NCBI GenBank assembly: GCA_016868915.1
Contig: VGFL01000003.1
Span: 1-54,444 of the forward strand
Direction: 5' to 3'
Length of the DNA: 54,444 nucleotides
Source of the DNA: Bacteroidota bacterium
Lineage (GTDB): Bacteria > Bacteroidota > Bacteroidia > Flavobacteriales_D > Crocinitomicaceae
The translations under genes and the position numbers were made by a program. This document shows, one piece after another, positions 23,311 through 32,684 of this stretch. The notes beneath the pieces were generated by a model. The model saw only the letters and a list, made by a program, of their open reading frames with translations, was not told where the DNA came from and did no database searches. Position 1 is the stretch's first letter; each line of letters begins with the position of its first letter.

Positions 23311-24390
23311 TTAATTGGAGTCATTTGATGCTTTAAATTTTAATGTGTTTCGATAGAGCAGAACAAATACAATTATAAAGAAAAGAATAAAAAAAAGATT
23401 TGGAATTATAATATTATTAATGGTAAGATAAATAATTAGAATTGACAGCAAAAAAGAAAAAAACCCGATTATGGAAAAAATAATCCAAACTTGCAGGTCG
23501 CTGTAACCGGCATATACCAAATGATGAGTTGTGTGATCTTTTCCACCAATCATCGGAGATTTTCCTGCCCGCATTCGATTAATTACAACAGTCAATGTAT
23601 CTGCTGCAGCGGGAGTAAGCGCAATTAGTGTAATAATTATACTAATCCATGCATTGTGTTGGGTTGTTGATCCTAAATTCCACAGATACTTTATCGAAAA
23701 AAAAGATACAAACAATCCTAAAAACTGGCTGCCAGAATCTCCCATAAAAAGCTTGGAAGGATAAATATTATAGGAAAGAAATCCAATTAGCGAACCTAAC
23801 ATTGAAACAATTATGAATAACCAAAATGGTTTAGTTGGATTTCCAATTACATAACAACTTATCAAACACGTAAGAAGTGCAAAGAATACTGTCGTAGCTG
23901 ATATACCATCCATATTGTCTAGCACATTTATTGAATTCATCAAAGTAACAACCCAGATTACAGTAAATAATGAATCAATTATAGGGATATGAAATAGATC
24001 AATTTTAATATTTGTCCATAAAAATATTAGCCCCATAAAAATTTGTACAAATAGTTTTAAATAAGGCTTTGTATTATAGGCATCGTCTGCTAATCCCATG
24101 GAAAATGAAATTGAAGATGCGATGAACAATCCAACGAAATTTATATCTGCGAAAAGGTTAATGGCAGGAAACTTTATTAAGCATAAAACAGTAGAAAATA
24201 AAAACCCTACAAATAAACTTATCCCTCCAAGTGATGGTTTAGATTGATTACTCCATCGCACAAGAATATCATTATTATTTCTAATTCCTAATGATTTTGA
24301 AAAACGCAACAATAAATGATTACTTACTAAGGTAATTACTAGAGTTCCCGCAAAAAAAATAATAGAAACCAATAAATCGGAGGTTACCAT
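23311..24390 (-). CDS. WecA/MraY-like polyprenyl-phosphate glycosyl-1-phosphate transferase
   Basis: A polytopic membrane enzyme with about ten segments. The track start at 24423 is TTG within rfbC; the ATG at 24390 gives 359 residues starting MVTSDLLVSII, removes the overlap and leaves a 7-base gap, so I prefer it. The family motifs are visible: GGISLF, GLADDAYNTKP with the paired aspartates, NMDGIS, and FMGDSGSQFLG. It transfers a sugar-1-phosphate from UDP-sugar to undecaprenyl phosphate and so starts the repeat unit. Its place after Wza, Wzc and RfbC genes points to surface polysaccharide, not peptidoglycan. Specificity is not predictable here. Confidence 0.88.
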   Translation of the reverse strand: MVTSDLLVSIIFFAGTLVITLVSNHLLLRFSKSLGIRNNNDILVRWSNQSKPSLGGISLFVGFLFSTVLCLIKFPAINLFADINFVGLFIASSISFSMGLADDAYNTKPYLKLFVQIFMGLIFLWTNIKIDLFHIPIIDSLFTVIWVVTLMNSINVLDNMDGISATTVFFALLTCLISCYVIGNPTKPFWLFIIVSMLGSLIGFLSYNIYPSKLFMGDSGSQFLGLFVSFFSIKYLWNLGSTTQHNAWISIIITLIALTPAAADTLTVVINRMRAGKSPMIGGKDHTTHHLVYAGYSDLQVWIIFSIIGFFSFLLSILIIYLTINNIIIPNLFFILFFIIVFVLLYRNTLKFKASNDSN

Positions 24391-24397
24391 AACTTTT

Positions 24398-24940
24398 TTA
24401 AAAAGGCGAATAAAAATCTTCAAATAAAACCCCTTCTTTATCTTTAGGAGAAATAATCGGATTTTTTATCTGCCAATCAATATTTAAGCTACGATCATTC
24501 CATAAAATAGTTTCCTCAGATTGAGGATTATAGTAATTTGTGCACTTATAAGAGAAAATCGTGTTGTCCTCTAAAGCCAAAAAACCATGGGCAAATCCTT
24601 CAGGAATCCACAATTGATTTCGTTTTTGAGCCGACAGTATTACCTTGAGGTGCTGTCCGTAAGTTGTTGAGTTTTTCCTTAAGTCTAAAACAACATCCAA
24701 TACCGATCCAGCGATTACTTGAACTAATTTTCCTTGTGAATTTGGGGGAGTTTGAAAATGTAGTCCACGGAGAACCCCTTTATTCGATGCAGAAAAATTA
24801 TCTTGAACAAAGCTTCCATTATTTAAAAATTGGATGTAGCGTTTTTCATTATAGGTTTCCAAGAAAAATCCACGATTGTCCTCAAAGACTTTAGGAAAAA
24901 CCTCAAATATCCCTTTTATTTTTTTTTCTTCGATTTCCAA
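24398..24940 (-). CDS. rfbC: dTDP-4-dehydrorhamnose 3,5-epimerase
   Basis: The 180-residue cupin has the RmlC motifs VFEDNRGFFLETYN, GVLRGLHFQ (catalytic H61), VQVIAGSVLDVVLDLR and IPEGFAHGFLAL. It makes dTDP-4-keto-L-rhamnose or a related 6-deoxysugar for surface polysaccharide. The frame opens with a TTG at 24938-24940 and a stop codon lies four codons upstream, so TTG is the start by exclusion. It overlaps the Wzc-like gene by 25 bases. The other dTDP-rhamnose genes (rmlA, rmlB, rmlD) are not in the window. Confidence 0.9.
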   Translation of the reverse strand: MEIEEKKIKGIFEVFPKVFEDNRGFFLETYNEKRYIQFLNNGSFVQDNFSASNKGVLRGLHFQTPPNSQGKLVQVIAGSVLDVVLDLRKNSTTYGQHLKVILSAQKRNQLWIPEGFAHGFLALEDNTIFSYKCTNYYNPQSEETILWNDRSLNIDWQIKNPIISPKDKEGVLFEDFYSPF

Positions 24941-27402
24941 ATCAATTTCTTAAGACTATTAAAAACTCGAATAACAAATGGGGAATTCTCTTCGTCGTCC
25001 GTGTAATAACCCGAACCGTAACCATAATTACTGCCATATCCATATCCATATCCATATCCGTACCCATAACCATACCCATAAGCATAATTGTATACATAGC
25101 TGTAAAGGGACCGCTTTGTTTCTATGGCATTCAAGACAATATTTAAGGATGTCAATTTTTGAACGTTGAAAAGTTCGTCAACCCGTTCAGTAAAAACCCG
25201 TTTTGAATAATTAGACTTAAATACATATATTGGGATATCAGCATTAGCTAAAACGTGAACACCGTCCGACACAATTCCTACTGGTGGGTTATCAATTATA
25301 ATTATGTCATAAAGCGACTTCATATCTTCTAAAAAGATTTCAAATTCCCTACTTAAAACCAACTCTGAAGGATTTGGTGGAATTGGTCCGGCAGTTATAA
25401 AATCTAATCCTGGGATATGAGAAAATTGAATAACATCCTCATACGTGACGTTTTTGGAAAGTAAATTACTCATCCCTCTTACATTTTCAGCGGAAAATCC
25501 ATGATGAACTTTTGGTTTTCTCAAATCAAGATCGACTACCAATGTTTTCTTTCCAGATGCAGATAGCATCCCGGCTAAATTCAATGCAACAAACGTTTTC
25601 CCCTCTCCCGAGACAGATGAGGATATTGCAACCACCTTAGCATCTTTGTTTATGAAACTCATATTTGCTCTAATAGCTCTTAACGCTTCAGAAATTCTAC
25701 TTTTCGAAGATTCATTAACAATAATTTGAGAATATTTCATTCGTCGATTATACAATGGGACAGTACCCAAGAAATTTGCCTTATCAGGCAATATTTTCAT
25801 TAAATCTTCTGGACCTACAATTTCGTTGTATCTCAAATAAAGAAAAATAAGTACTATTATTCCCAAAACAGCGCCAAAAATTGACGAAAGTAAATAGATT
25901 AGTTTTGCATTAGGACTAACTGGTGATTCGGATAATACCGGTGGAGATAAAACTCTATTTACTGAAGTGAAGCCTGCATTTGATAGGGCAAATTCAATTT
26001 TTTTCTCGGTAAAGAGAGTGAAATAACGATTGTTTAATTCCTCGATATTTTTCAATCGGTCAAAATTTAATGTTTTCTCTGGCAAATCAAAATATCTATC
26101 TTCTAATTCCTTTGTTTTTTGTTGAATAAGTGATACGTCTCCTTTAATTCTTTCTTCGATTACTGAGATGCTCTTTTTCAGGGATGCTAAACGTGATTCA
26201 ATTTTCTTTAAATTCTTTTTATATTCACTGTGATCGATGGTTAAGTCTTGTAATAGTTCATCTCTTTTTTCGAGGAGCTTATTTAATTCTTCGATTTGCC
26301 TTAAAAGGCTACCTTCAAAACTTTTTTTCCCAATCATTTCAGGAATCAGCTTATAAACATCTACCTTATCAGGATCTTGTGAGATTTTTCCTTTAATCAA
26401 ATAAACGGTTACTAATTCCTCCTCGTGCTCAAGGAGTTTACGCTTTAGATCGTTCATTTTATCCGAAATAGATTCACTTTCGATTTTTGGATCTGTAATT
26501 TTTTCTCTTCGCTGAAAATTTGTAACGCTATCTCGGGCAATTTTTAAAACTTTCGAGAGGGAATCAAGTTGTTGACCAACATAAGCTATAACCTTTTCAT
26601 TGTTTTGTTTTCCGATTTTCTCCTCGTACTTAAAAAAAGTAGCCACCATTGCTTGAACTACATCTCTACATAAAATAGGGTTATAATGATCAAAAGTAAT
26701 CTGGATTGTTTTTGCATCGGGATCTACAGGCATTACAGTCAGTTTGGACATCCATTCCTTTTTTAAGACTTGTTTTTTATTGATTACAAAATACAATTTT
26801 CCATTACTCAAGATTTCGGCAAACTCAGCTTTTGATCCTTTAATTTCAATTGTAAAGTCTTCATTTTTAATTTTTCCATTTAAGGTTCCCCGAGCAATTT
26901 TAGACACTCCATTTTTTAAATAATGTAACTCAAGTAGATTAGAATTGGGGGAGGGCAACTGAATATCAAATCTTTGGCCACACAGGGAAGAGTCGGTAAG
27001 TTTAATTGGATTAATTGTAAAAAGAGTTAATTTATACAAATCTTTTGTCAAAAGCTTACCCTCAGAAAAGATTCCAACCTTGGTATCCAATAAATTCATT
27101 GCATTTTCAAAAATAAAGTCAGATCTCAAGAATTCAACTGTATTATTTAAAATGGAACCTTGAGGGACATTCACAATGGCCTTATCACCTAAAGCTTGCT
27201 TCATTTTATCTTCTTCTACCAGTTGGATAACAGAGGAAGATTGGTAAATAGGTTTTGTGTACCTTAAGTATATGTAGGCACATCCCAAGCAGATTGCTAT
27301 TATTACAAAAGGTAAAAACCAGTGGCGAGTGAGGATTTGCCCTAAAATGATTGGGTTAAATTCCTTATTAACAATAAGCTTTTTCTCTTGTCCAATACTC
27401 AT
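24916..27402 (-). CDS. Wzc-like polysaccharide co-polymerase with BY-kinase domain
   Basis: The 828-residue inner-membrane protein has a first membrane segment (about 34-54), a Wzz-like periplasmic domain with long coiled coils (about 270-490), a second membrane segment (about 508-530) and a cytosolic tyrosine kinase: Walker A SSVSGEGKTFVALN, Walker A' LVVDLDLRKPKVHHG and Walker B IIIIDNPPVG. The C-terminus carries a cluster of alternating Gly-Tyr residues (GYGYGYG) and further tyrosines, the usual autophosphorylation tail. It controls chain length and export of polysaccharide with Wza. It abuts wza with no gap (TAA then ATG) and overlaps rfbC. Confidence 0.93.
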   Translation of the reverse strand: MSIGQEKKLIVNKEFNPIILGQILTRHWFLPFVIIAICLGCAYIYLRYTKPIYQSSSVIQLVEEDKMKQALGDKAIVNVPQGSILNNTVEFLRSDFIFENAMNLLDTKVGIFSEGKLLTKDLYKLTLFTINPIKLTDSSLCGQRFDIQLPSPNSNLLELHYLKNGVSKIARGTLNGKIKNEDFTIEIKGSKAEFAEILSNGKLYFVINKKQVLKKEWMSKLTVMPVDPDAKTIQITFDHYNPILCRDVVQAMVATFFKYEEKIGKQNNEKVIAYVGQQLDSLSKVLKIARDSVTNFQRREKITDPKIESESISDKMNDLKRKLLEHEEELVTVYLIKGKISQDPDKVDVYKLIPEMIGKKSFEGSLLRQIEELNKLLEKRDELLQDLTIDHSEYKKNLKKIESRLASLKKSISVIEERIKGDVSLIQQKTKELEDRYFDLPEKTLNFDRLKNIEELNNRYFTLFTEKKIEFALSNAGFTSVNRVLSPPVLSESPVSPNAKLIYLLSSIFGAVLGIIVLIFLYLRYNEIVGPEDLMKILPDKANFLGTVPLYNRRMKYSQIIVNESSKSRISEALRAIRANMSFINKDAKVVAISSSVSGEGKTFVALNLAGMLSASGKKTLVVDLDLRKPKVHHGFSAENVRGMSNLLSKNVTYEDVIQFSHIPGLDFITAGPIPPNPSELVLSREFEIFLEDMKSLYDIIIIDNPPVGIVSDGVHVLANADIPIYVFKSNYSKRVFTERVDELFNVQKLTSLNIVLNAIETKRSLYSYVYNYAYGYGYGYGYGYGYGYGSNYGYGSGYYTDDEENSPFVIRVFNSLKKLIWKSKKKK
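25034..25081. repeat. Hexanucleotide tandem repeat (CCATAT) in the tyrosine tail of the Wzc-like gene
   Basis: Eight hexamers in a row on the plus strand, the first four being perfect CCATAT copies and the next ones CCGTAC, CCATAA, CCATAC, CCATAA. On the coding strand they give alternating Gly-Tyr. Any slipped-strand change would add or remove two residues without a frameshift. Confidence 0.85.
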
Positions 27403-28191
27403 TTAGAGTCGTAAAATTATTAATAATAAGGTAAGATTTGACGAAATTAAACTAATCCATGGTGTTATTTCAGTTAGAATTCCTGTTGCAAATCTTGGCT
27501 TGTAGTCAATATAAATGTAGTCATTACTTTGAACAATCATCTCGGCCGCCTTTATTCCCTCAATGGTTGATAGATCCACTTTAAAAATTGATCGTTTCCC
27601 GGACTTATTGTTCCGCATTACCTTAATTGAGTTCGACAAACCATCGTCACTAATACCACCTGCCATTGCTATAACTTCTAATAACGATGTATTCACGTTC
27701 TGTAAATAGACAACTTGTGCCTTACCTCTTCCCGGGAATACAATAACCCGTTGATTGGATAAACGAATTTGAACGAAGGGATTTTGAAACTGTTTGCCTA
27801 AAATTTTACTTAATGAATCTTCTAATTGCATTACTGTTAGGCCTGCGACAGGATAAAGACCAATGACTGGAATTTCTGCAACACCATCTTTTCTTACAAG
27901 ATAATCTATTACATTTTGGCTAGTTATTATTCTTCCTTGTCCCATTTCTCCAAAGCCTGAGAGGGAGTTTATAATTCGTTCACCATTGTTAGTAGAAAAG
28001 AAAAAAGTAAATCGATCACCTGGTCCAATCTTATAATCATCTGAGGGTTCCATTAAAAGAGAATCAAACTTAAATGAACCATCTTTTGGTATTTTGAACA
28101 TTTGATTACTATTAATATTTTTCCATGAGCTGCAACCAATTAGCAACAGGCCGAATGAAAAACAAGCTAAAAAATTTAAAATTCGAATCAT
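27403..28191 (-). CDS. Wza-like polysaccharide export lipoprotein (SLBB domain)
   Basis: The 262-residue product has a lipobox LLIGC (C20). The Poly_export domain follows (SDDYKIGPGDRFTFFFSTN ... VRKDGVAEIPVIGLYPVAGLTVMQLEDSLSKIL), then an SLBB-type segment (RVIVFPGRGKAQVVYLQN) with the ADxxxxAGG-like LEVIAMAGG. A C-terminal hydrophobic segment (about 243-262) may insert in the outer membrane. It is shorter than classical Wza (about 380 residues). It forms the outer-membrane export channel partner of the adjacent Wzc-like kinase. Confidence 0.9.
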   Translation of the reverse strand: MIRILNFLACFSFGLLLIGCSSWKNINSNQMFKIPKDGSFKFDSLLMEPSDDYKIGPGDRFTFFFSTNNGERIINSLSGFGEMGQGRIITSQNVIDYLVRKDGVAEIPVIGLYPVAGLTVMQLEDSLSKILGKQFQNPFVQIRLSNQRVIVFPGRGKAQVVYLQNVNTSLLEVIAMAGGISDDGLSNSIKVMRNNKSGKRSIFKVDLSTIEGIKAAEMIVQSNDYIYIDYKPRFATGILTEITPWISLISSNLTLLLIILRL

Positions 28192-28193
28192 TT

Positions 28194-29363
28194 TTATGCT
28201 AACAGTTCTTTGTAATAGTTTTCCATGTCTTTCACTAACCTTTCAAAATGAAACCGCTCTTTCACAAAGGACCAACCTTTTTGGCCCATTTCGTTCCGAA
28301 GTGCTTCGTTTTCAATAAGAATTAGCAACTTATCTGCAAATATACGAGCATTATTTTTAGGAACAATGTACCCTGTCTCATTATCTATCATTACGTCAGT
28401 AACGCCTCCAACATTCGTTGAAACAACAGGGACCTGAGAAGCTTGAGCCTCAATAATACTTACCGGAGTTCCTTCGTTATTTGAGGTTAAGCATATTATA
28501 TCCATTCCAGCATTGAATTGGCTAATGTCTCTAATCCACGATGTCATTCGAATATCGATATCCATTTTGATTAAATCATTTACCTTCTTGGTTATTTCTG
28601 CTCGCAATTCACCATCACCAACGATAAAAAAGACTAATTTTTTTCTGGTTTTACCTTTAAGCTTAATGACAGTTTTTAAAAATAATGAATGGTTTTTTAC
28701 GGGAGCAAGTCGACCAATGATAGCAACAGCAATTTGATCTTCACTAATTTGGAATTTCTTCCGAATATTTTTTCTTTTTTCGGATAGGTTATGATTGAAT
28801 TTTTGCAAATCAAAGCCAAGTGGAATAACATTTACCTTATTTTCGGAGGCAATTTTATACGTGTTAACCAACTCTTTTTTCTGTAAATCAGATATTGCAA
28901 CGATTCCTGTTGATTTTTGAGCAAGTTTTCGTTCGATTAATTTAAATAATTCTGATTTGGCTTTCCCAAAATACGAATTAAAAACATGACCATGAAAAGT
29001 GTGCACTACAACAGGGACGTTCATGTCAAATGCTGCTTTTCTACCAATAGCGCCTGCTTTCGAAGCATGGGTATGAACAATATCTGGCTTAAATTCGGTA
29101 ATGATTTCCTTTATTTTTTTTAGGGCTTTAGTGTCACTTATTACATTAGGATTACGCTTCAATTCTGGCAGTAAAATTGCATTTATGCCGTACTCTTCAA
29201 GGATATACAAGGAGTCAGCCTCCCCTTTTTCCGGAAGACCGCCTATCAATAATGTTTCAAATTCGTCTGAAAGAAAACGTGTTAAAAAGGTCGCATTGTA
29301 GATTGGGCCTCCAATATTAAATCTATTAATAATTCGTAAAATTTTAATTTTTTTATTGGACAA
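28194..29363 (-). CDS. Family 4-type glycosyltransferase of the polysaccharide cluster
   Basis: The 389-residue GT-B enzyme has the N-terminal glycine loop INRFNIGGP, a donor-side HTHASKAGAIGRKAA and, in the C-terminal half, IIGRLAPVKNHSLFL and EGTPVSIIEAQASQVPVVSTNVGG with the E-x7-E motif. It adds a sugar to the lipid-linked unit in the cytosol. The only in-frame start before the Rossmann glycine loop is TTG at 29361-29363: upstream codons run to a TAG at 29406-29408 with no ATG or GTG. It is the first gene of the export cluster and 2 bases before the Wza-like gene; it is divergent from the dacB-like gene. Confidence 0.88.
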   Translation of the reverse strand: MSNKKIKILRIINRFNIGGPIYNATFLTRFLSDEFETLLIGGLPEKGEADSLYILEEYGINAILLPELKRNPNVISDTKALKKIKEIITEFKPDIVHTHASKAGAIGRKAAFDMNVPVVVHTFHGHVFNSYFGKAKSELFKLIERKLAQKSTGIVAISDLQKKELVNTYKIASENKVNVIPLGFDLQKFNHNLSEKRKNIRKKFQISEDQIAVAIIGRLAPVKNHSLFLKTVIKLKGKTRKKLVFFIVGDGELRAEITKKVNDLIKMDIDIRMTSWIRDISQFNAGMDIICLTSNNEGTPVSIIEAQASQVPVVSTNVGGVTDVMIDNETGYIVPKNNARIFADKLLILIENEALRNEMGQKGWSFVKERFHFERLVKDMENYYKELLA

Positions 29364-29419
29364 GGCAAAAAATTGATTGAATTGGTTGAATTTTACTAAT
29401 TTGTACTAAAAAATAGTTT

Positions 29420-30862
29420 ATGCGAAGTTACACACTTTTTTTTAGCCTTCTTCTGCACTTTTTTTTCTATGCACAGAATAAAATTCAAGATAGAGTTAAC
29501 CTACTTGTAAAAAACACCAACACTGAAAATGCAACCGTTATCTTTTTGGCTATAGATTTAGATACGGGAGATACACTTGGAAAATGGAATCACAAATCCA
29601 GCCTGCCTTATGCCTCTAATGCAAAATTATTCTCTACCTACACAGCGCTAGAATTGTTAGGAGAAAACTATCGGCCCAGAATGAGGTTCTATGTAGAAGG
29701 TGATTTGAGTCCTGAAGGAGTATTAAATGGAAATTTATGGATTCGTGGTGGTGGAGATATTTCACTCGGGAGTAAGTATTTTTCAGATTCTAGTAAACCC
29801 TTTAATTTTTTCAATAATTGGGCAGACACATTAATTAAATTGGGGATAAGAGAAATAACTGGCTCTGTGATATCAGATGGTAGTGAATTTGGTTACGAAG
29901 GAGCTCCAGATGGCTGGGAATGGTCAGATTTAACAATGACTTATGGTGCTCCTCCAAGTGGAATTTGTTTTGCTGATAATGTTATGAATTACTACTTTAA
30001 ATCGGGTTCAGCTGGCACAATTGCTACTTTAATTAAAACATCCCCTGAACTACCTGGAATAAATGTGCATAGCAATGTCAAAGTAGCTGGAAATGGGAAT
30101 GGAATTACGATTTATGGTGGCCCGTTTGCTAAAGATCGATTTGCTAAAGGATCCATTTCGCCAAATCAATCAAGTTATGCTGTTCAAAGCACCATGGTTA
30201 ACCCAGAATTACAGTTTGTGACCTTACTTGAGGAATATTTTGAAAAGAAAGGTATTAAAATAACCTCTGTTAAATCTGTTTATGACTCAAAATTGACTGC
30301 TCCCAACTATAACACATTGAAGTTAGTTTACACAAATTATGGTTCTACTATCAAGGAGCTTATTACATTCACTAATTTACATAGCGTTAATTTTTTTGCT
30401 GAAGGGTTGGTGAACTTAGTTGGATTTGAAAAAACAGGAAACGGATCTACCGAAAGCGGACTTAATCAAATGAATCAATTTTGGTCCAAAAAAATAAATT
30501 CAAAAGGGCTTTTCATTAATGACGGTAGTGGATTATCGCGAAGCAATGCCATGAGTCCTTCGCATTACGTTGAAATGTTGAGATACATCTACAAATCTAA
30601 AAATTATGTGACATTTTTAAGTTCACTTCCAGTTGCAGGAATATCGGGAACCTTGGGAAAGGTTTGTGCAGGACAGGATGGACACGGTCGAGTTAAAGCA
30701 AAAAGCGGAACACTTACTCGCGTAAAAGCTTATTCGGGATATGTTCAATCTAAATCGGGAAAGAATATTGCTTTTTCGATAGCAGTCAATAATTTCACTT
30801 GTTCCAAAGGCGAAATCGTTAATTTGATAGAGCCTGTTTTAAATGCAATGGCAGCGTACTAA
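29420..30862 (+). CDS. dacB: D-alanyl-D-alanine carboxypeptidase/endopeptidase (PBP4, S13 family)
   Basis: The 480-residue product has a signal peptide (about 1-18) and the three penicillin-binding motifs: SxxK as S66-N-A-K69 in YASNAKLFS, SxN in DGSGLSRSN, and KSG in VKAKSGTLT. A long domain between the first two motifs is characteristic of the S13 class. It trims or cleaves peptidoglycan peptides in the periplasm. It reads away from the glycosyltransferase and is 11 bases upstream of hemW, so both may be co-transcribed. Confidence 0.93.
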   Translation: MRSYTLFFSLLLHFFFYAQNKIQDRVNLLVKNTNTENATVIFLAIDLDTGDTLGKWNHKSSLPYASNAKLFSTYTALELLGENYRPRMRFYVEGDLSPEGVLNGNLWIRGGGDISLGSKYFSDSSKPFNFFNNWADTLIKLGIREITGSVISDGSEFGYEGAPDGWEWSDLTMTYGAPPSGICFADNVMNYYFKSGSAGTIATLIKTSPELPGINVHSNVKVAGNGNGITIYGGPFAKDRFAKGSISPNQSSYAVQSTMVNPELQFVTLLEEYFEKKGIKITSVKSVYDSKLTAPNYNTLKLVYTNYGSTIKELITFTNLHSVNFFAEGLVNLVGFEKTGNGSTESGLNQMNQFWSKKINSKGLFINDGSGLSRSNAMSPSHYVEMLRYIYKSKNYVTFLSSLPVAGISGTLGKVCAGQDGHGRVKAKSGTLTRVKAYSGYVQSKSGKNIAFSIAVNNFTCSKGEIVNLIEPVLNAMAAY

Positions 30863-30873
30863 GGATTTTAAAG

Positions 30874-31986
30874 ATGTCTGGAATTTACATTCACGTTCCT
30901 TTTTGCAGAAAAAAATGTAGCTATTGCGATTTTCATTTCTCAACCTCTTTTTCTTCCTACAGAAGTCAAATGATTGCTGCAATTTCTGATGAATTAAAAG
31001 AACGACTAATTGAACTTAGTGATACTGAGCCTCAAACGATTTATTTTGGCGGTGGAACGCCAAGCATACTTGAAAAAGAAGAATTAAAAGCTCTTATACA
31101 ACCTATTTTTGATAAGTATCCACAAGAACAATTTTTAGAAATAACACTGGAGGCAAATCCAGAGGATATTACTAAAGAATCCTTGGTAAATTGGAAAGAA
31201 CTTGGTATTAACCGATTGAGTATTGGCATTCAATCTTTTAAAGAATCAGACTTAATATGGATGAATCGGGCACACACGCTGGAAGAAAGTCGCAAATGTG
31301 TTGATTTAGCAAAAAAGGCGGGGTTTTCAAGCATTTCACTAGACCTGATATATGGCTTACCTGAATTAACCTTAAATGAATGGAGGCAGCATATTGATGA
31401 AATTATTTCACTTGATATAAGTCATATTTCAGCCTACTGTTTAACGGTAGAAAAAGGAACTTTGCTCGAGAAAAAAGTTCGAAATAAAATCATTCAAATC
31501 CCAAATGAAGACTTCATTATTGAGCAATATAAACTATTGGTTTCCAAACTTGATAACGTTGACATTGAGCAATATGAAATATCAAATTTTGCAAAAAAGG
31601 GATGTCAATCTATTCACAATTCAAATTATTGGTCGGGTCAAAAATTCATTGGTGTTGGTCCGTCTGCGCATTCATTTGATGGAAAAACAAGGAGATGGAA
31701 CATTGCTAATAATGCTATTTACCTAAAAAGAAGCGCTTGGTACGAAGAAGAGTATTTAACAGACAATGAACGATGGAATGAATACATTTTAACTCGATTA
31801 AGAACAACCAAAGGAATTAACACAGAAGAACTTAAAAATCTGTTTGAAATAGATAATCAATTTTTACTAACTAAAGAAGAATGTATTAAACAAAATTGGT
31901 TGATTGAAGAAAACAATTGTATTCGGTTAACGCAAGAAGGTCAATTGAGAGCTGATTATATTGCATCAGAGTTTGTTAAGTTATAA
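30874..31986 (+). CDS. hemW: Radical SAM haem chaperone HemW
   Basis: The 370-residue protein has the radical SAM cluster at C11, C15 and C18 (CRKKCSYCDF), GGGTPS, the EITLEANPEDI segment and the GVGPSAHSF segment, with a winged-helix-like C-terminal domain. The fourth cysteine (C21 region) typical of coproporphyrinogen III dehydrogenase HemN is absent (CDFH), which favours HemW, a haem-binding protein involved in haem trafficking, over HemN. ATG start; cytosolic. It follows the dacB-like gene by 11 bases. Confidence 0.92.
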   Translation: MSGIYIHVPFCRKKCSYCDFHFSTSFSSYRSQMIAAISDELKERLIELSDTEPQTIYFGGGTPSILEKEELKALIQPIFDKYPQEQFLEITLEANPEDITKESLVNWKELGINRLSIGIQSFKESDLIWMNRAHTLEESRKCVDLAKKAGFSSISLDLIYGLPELTLNEWRQHIDEIISLDISHISAYCLTVEKGTLLEKKVRNKIIQIPNEDFIIEQYKLLVSKLDNVDIEQYEISNFAKKGCQSIHNSNYWSGQKFIGVGPSAHSFDGKTRRWNIANNAIYLKRSAWYEEEYLTDNERWNEYILTRLRTTKGINTEELKNLFEIDNQFLLTKEECIKQNWLIEENNCIRLTQEGQLRADYIASEFVKL

Positions 31987-32253
31987 GAGAGAATTAACCT
32001 ATGCCTTTACTTGCATTGAATTTTACTTTTACTGGTTGCGTTTTGCTTTTGTTTATTTGAATGGCCTTTTTATTCCTTAACTATCAAAAGATATAAAGCT
32101 TTACGCTGAACCGTTCATTCGTTTTGTAATTATTTCGGAATAATCATACAAAGTACACAGGCATTGGCTCCAATTATTCTTATTTTAGCTCTTTTAATAG
32201 AACGCCATGGGTTTAGTTAGAGAATTTATTGATGAAAATATAACACTGGTAAA

Positions 32254-32472
32254 ATGATAGAGAACGAAAATTCAGAAAAGCCTATTAAGTCGGCATTTCA
32301 ACAAAAAATTGATGATAAAAAGTATGACCATGATTCAACATTGAATCGAGATTTAGATCGATATAGTGTAAAGCTCATAAAAGTTGTTGGTGTTGTTGGG
32401 ATAATCCTAGGTTTACTCATTTTAATTGCATTTTGGGTTTGGGTCATTCGATGGTTGTATCAAATATGGTGA
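32254..32472 (+). CDS. Small single-span, tail-anchored-like membrane protein
   Basis: The 72-residue product has a charged, soluble N-terminal half (DKKYDHDSTLNRDLDRYSV) and one C-terminal membrane segment (about 45-70, VVGVVGIILGLLILIAFWVWVIRWLY) with the C-terminus close behind. I do not recognise a family. A mini reading frame of 16 codons (32207-32257) ends in a TGA that overlaps its ATG. The 266 bases between hemW and this gene hold no other gene I can support. The following gap (32473-32684) is likewise empty. Confidence 0.6.
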   Translation: MIENENSEKPIKSAFQQKIDDKKYDHDSTLNRDLDRYSVKLIKVVGVVGIILGLLILIAFWVWVIRWLYQIW

Positions 32473-32684
32473 TGATACAATGTGTTATAGTTAAATCTGA
32501 ACTTTTATTGGCAGAATCTCTTGAATTCGACCCTCTGATTAACTTTTTGAAACTCCGTGTTACTAAACTAGACAGAAAGGTATAGGCCATTTTCTTACGG
32601 TTTCTCTTTTTATATAAATCCCGAAAAGTAATACGGGGGCAATAATAGAAAAACCAACAAGACGATATCAAGAATATATTTAAA

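Noticed and set aside
25034-25081. Short repeat considered as CRISPR
   Set aside because: Units are six bases with no spacers and lie in a coding frame.
24978-25169. 63-residue plus-strand ORF rich in His-Ile-Arg repeats
   Set aside because: It is the antisense shadow of the Gly-Tyr tail of the Wzc-like gene.
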